Positions 62,902 to 64,000 of a stretch of 64,000 nt of DNA are shown one piece after another; positions within the stretch are counted from its first letter, which is position 1; each line of letters starts with the position of its first letter. Source of the DNA: Amycolatopsis acidicola. GTDB lineage: Bacteria; Actinomycetota; Actinomycetes; Mycobacteriales; Pseudonocardiaceae. The stretch is taken from NCBI RefSeq assembly GCF_007713735.2, contig NZ_VMNW02000010.1, positions 62,001 to 126,000 on the forward strand, given 5' to 3'. A model generated the notes under the pieces. The model did no database searches, was not told the origin of the DNA, and saw nothing but the letters and a program-made list of their open reading frames with translations. Made by a program: the position numbers and the translations under genes.

Positions 62902-64000
62902 TCAGTTCTCCTCGTTCCCGAACACGACCGCCCCGGCCTCGGCCAGTTCCGTGATCCGCTGGTGGGGCACACCCATCTCTTCGAGCACCTCGCGGGTGTG
63001 CGCGCCGAGCGCCGGGAAGCAGGTGTTGCGGATCTCGGGCACCGAGCCGAGCCGAAACGGGCTGCGGACGCCGTAGAGACCTTCGCGCTCGGGCACCGGC
63101 AGTAGACTCTGGCGCGCCTTGAGCTGGGGATCCGCCACGACCTCGGACAACGTCTGTACCAGCGACGCGGGCACGTCGGCTTCGGCGAACACCTTCAGCC
63201 ACTCGGCCGCCGTGCGCTCGCGGAGCCGTTCGCCGATCACCTCGGTCAGGTGGGAGCGGTGCGCCCGGCGGCCGGCGTTGTCGCGAAGGGCCGGGTCCGC
63301 GGCGAGTTCTTCGAGTTTGATCGCGGCGCAGAAGCGTTGCCACATCAGGTCGTTGCCGATCGCGATCACGATGTCGCGGTCGGCCGTGGGGAACGGCTGG
63401 TAGACCGCGAGCACGGAGTCCGTCCCGCCGCTGGGCGCGGGCTCCGGCTCGCCGGCGAGGTAGGCCGCGATCCGGGGTGCCATCAGGGCGAGGTCGGTGT
63501 CCAGCAAGGAAACGTCGATGAGGTCGCCGTCGCCGGACGTGCGCTGGCGGACCAGCGCGGCGTTGATCGCCAGCGCCGCGCTCATCCCGGTGACGATGTC
63601 CGACAGCGCGGTCGAGACTCGCTGCGGCGAGCCGCCTTTCGCCCCGGTCACCGACATCAGGCCCGATCGCGCTTGCGCCGCCAGGTCGTAGCCGGGGAGC
63701 CGGTGGTCCGGGCCGTCGAGGCCGTAACCCGACATCGCGCAGTAGACGATCCGGGGACAGCGTGCCCGGACCGTCTCCGGGTCGAGCCCGAGGCGAACCA
63801 GCTTGGACGGGTTCATGTTCTCCATGAACACGTCCGCGCTTCCGATCAGCGAGTGCACCAGCTCCAGCCCCTCGGCCGTGCGGAGGTTGACCACCATCGA
63901 CCGCTTGTTGCGGTTCGCCGAGGCGAACCACGCGGACGTGCCGTCGGCGAAGGGCGGGCCCCAGCCGCGGCAGTCGTCGCCCACGTCCGGTCGTTCGACC
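62902..64000 (-). CDS. CaiB/BaiF (family III) CoA-transferase, N-terminus beyond right edge
   Basis: At least 365 residues are visible. The frame stays open to the window end, reading VERPDVGDDCRGWGPPFADG, which follows the family's GADVIKVE, so only ~35 residues are missing. NRNKRSMVVNLRTAEG and the catalytic Asp in STALSDIVTGMSAALA are present. It would load CoA onto the substrate acid, an alternative to the ligase at 54878, or exchange CoA at the end of the pathway. First visible gene of the 52-64 kb operon. Confidence 0.9.
   Translation of the reverse strand, partial: VERPDVGDDCRGWGPPFADGTSAWFASANRNKRSMVVNLRTAEGLELVHSLIGSADVFMENMNPSKLVRLGLDPETVRARCPRIVYCAMSGYGLDGPDHRLPGYDLAAQARSGLMSVTGAKGGSPQRVSTALSDIVTGMSAALAINAALVRQRTSGDGDLIDVSLLDTDLALMAPRIAAYLAGEPEPAPSGGTDSVLAVYQPFPTADRDIVIAIGNDLMWQRFCAAIKLEELAADPALRDNAGRRAHRSHLTEVIGERLRERTAAEWLKVFAEADVPASLVQTLSEVVADPQLKARQSLLPVPEREGLYGVRSPFRLGSVPEIRNTCFPALGAHTREVLEEMGVPHQRITELAEAGAVVFGNEEN

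Noticed and set aside
60878..63931. A 1017-codon uninterrupted minus-strand frame
   Set aside because: Only its last 410 codons resemble a protein (acyl-CoA dehydrogenase). The upstream part is an out-of-frame reading of the hydratase and CoA-transferase, kept open by high GC.

Overview
The window is high-GC, gene-dense DNA with many ATGA/GTGA gene overlaps, many GTG starts and apparently leaderless genes. It carries FCD-GntR, IclR and XRE/MmyB-type regulators, F420-dependent enzymes and NDMA-type alcohol dehydrogenases. Together these point to an actinomycete chromosome, most likely a Pseudonocardiaceae-like organism such as Amycolatopsis; that placement is inference, since there is no rRNA or marker gene. 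I see no tRNA, rRNA, CRISPR array, intact insertion sequence or phage gene. Almost everything is catabolic: CoA activation, beta-oxidation-like steps, alcohol/aldehyde oxidation, transporters and their regulators.

Region 1 (1-21.4 kb) is a set of acid/alcohol catabolism operons. A leftward operon (HpcH/CitE lyase, AMP-forming acyl-CoA synthetase, SDR, crotonase-fold protein, ADP-forming acyl-CoA ligase cut by the window edge) faces a rightward operon (CaiB-type CoA-transferase, MmgE/PrpD protein, GntR). Two more FCD-GntR paralogues follow, then a second CoA-transferase, an NDMA-type alcohol dehydrogenase, aldehyde dehydrogenase, SDR, thioesterase-like protein, MHS-family transporter, second aldehyde dehydrogenase, SnoaL-like protein, acetyl-CoA hydrolase/CoA-transferase and a catalytically degenerate SDR. 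A recurring AT-rich operator (core AATATAT, often with TGCGTGA or GATGC) sits in nearly every promoter here and recurs at 27.1, 30.6 and 42.6 kb.

Region 2 (21.4-45 kb) is a stress/redox-like accessory zone with strong gene decay. It holds five MmyB-type XRE regulators and the tail of a sixth, two paralogous modules (zinc alcohol dehydrogenase + CMD protein + MFS + XRE + cupin), an IclR-controlled NDMA alcohol dehydrogenase, a cupin-CMD-hydroxyacid dehydrogenase operon, an F420-dependent glucose-6-phosphate dehydrogenase and an F420-type PPOX protein. Seven pseudogenes or fragments lie among them. Several genes share a promoter with the element GGCAGAACCTCCCA exactly 18 nt upstream of the -10 box.

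Region 3 (45-51 kb) has an acyl-CoA dehydrogenase coupled to an SMP-30-like protein, a secreted SMP-30-like paralogue, an MHS transporter, a zinc alcohol dehydrogenase and an FCD-GntR regulator. Related operator-like sites lie upstream of the acyl-CoA dehydrogenase and of the regulator.

Region 4 (52-64 kb) is one long leftward operon: CaiB-type CoA-transferase, enoyl-CoA hydratase, acyl-CoA dehydrogenase, SDR, two 3-hydroxyacyl-CoA dehydrogenases, a BadI/MenB-like ring-opening hydrolase, an acyl-CoA dehydrogenase-like protein without a catalytic base, an AliA-like CoA ligase and two MmgE/PrpD proteins. The set matches activation, beta-oxidation and hydrolytic ring cleavage of an alicyclic acid such as cyclohexanecarboxylate; this is the most coherent pathway inference in the window.
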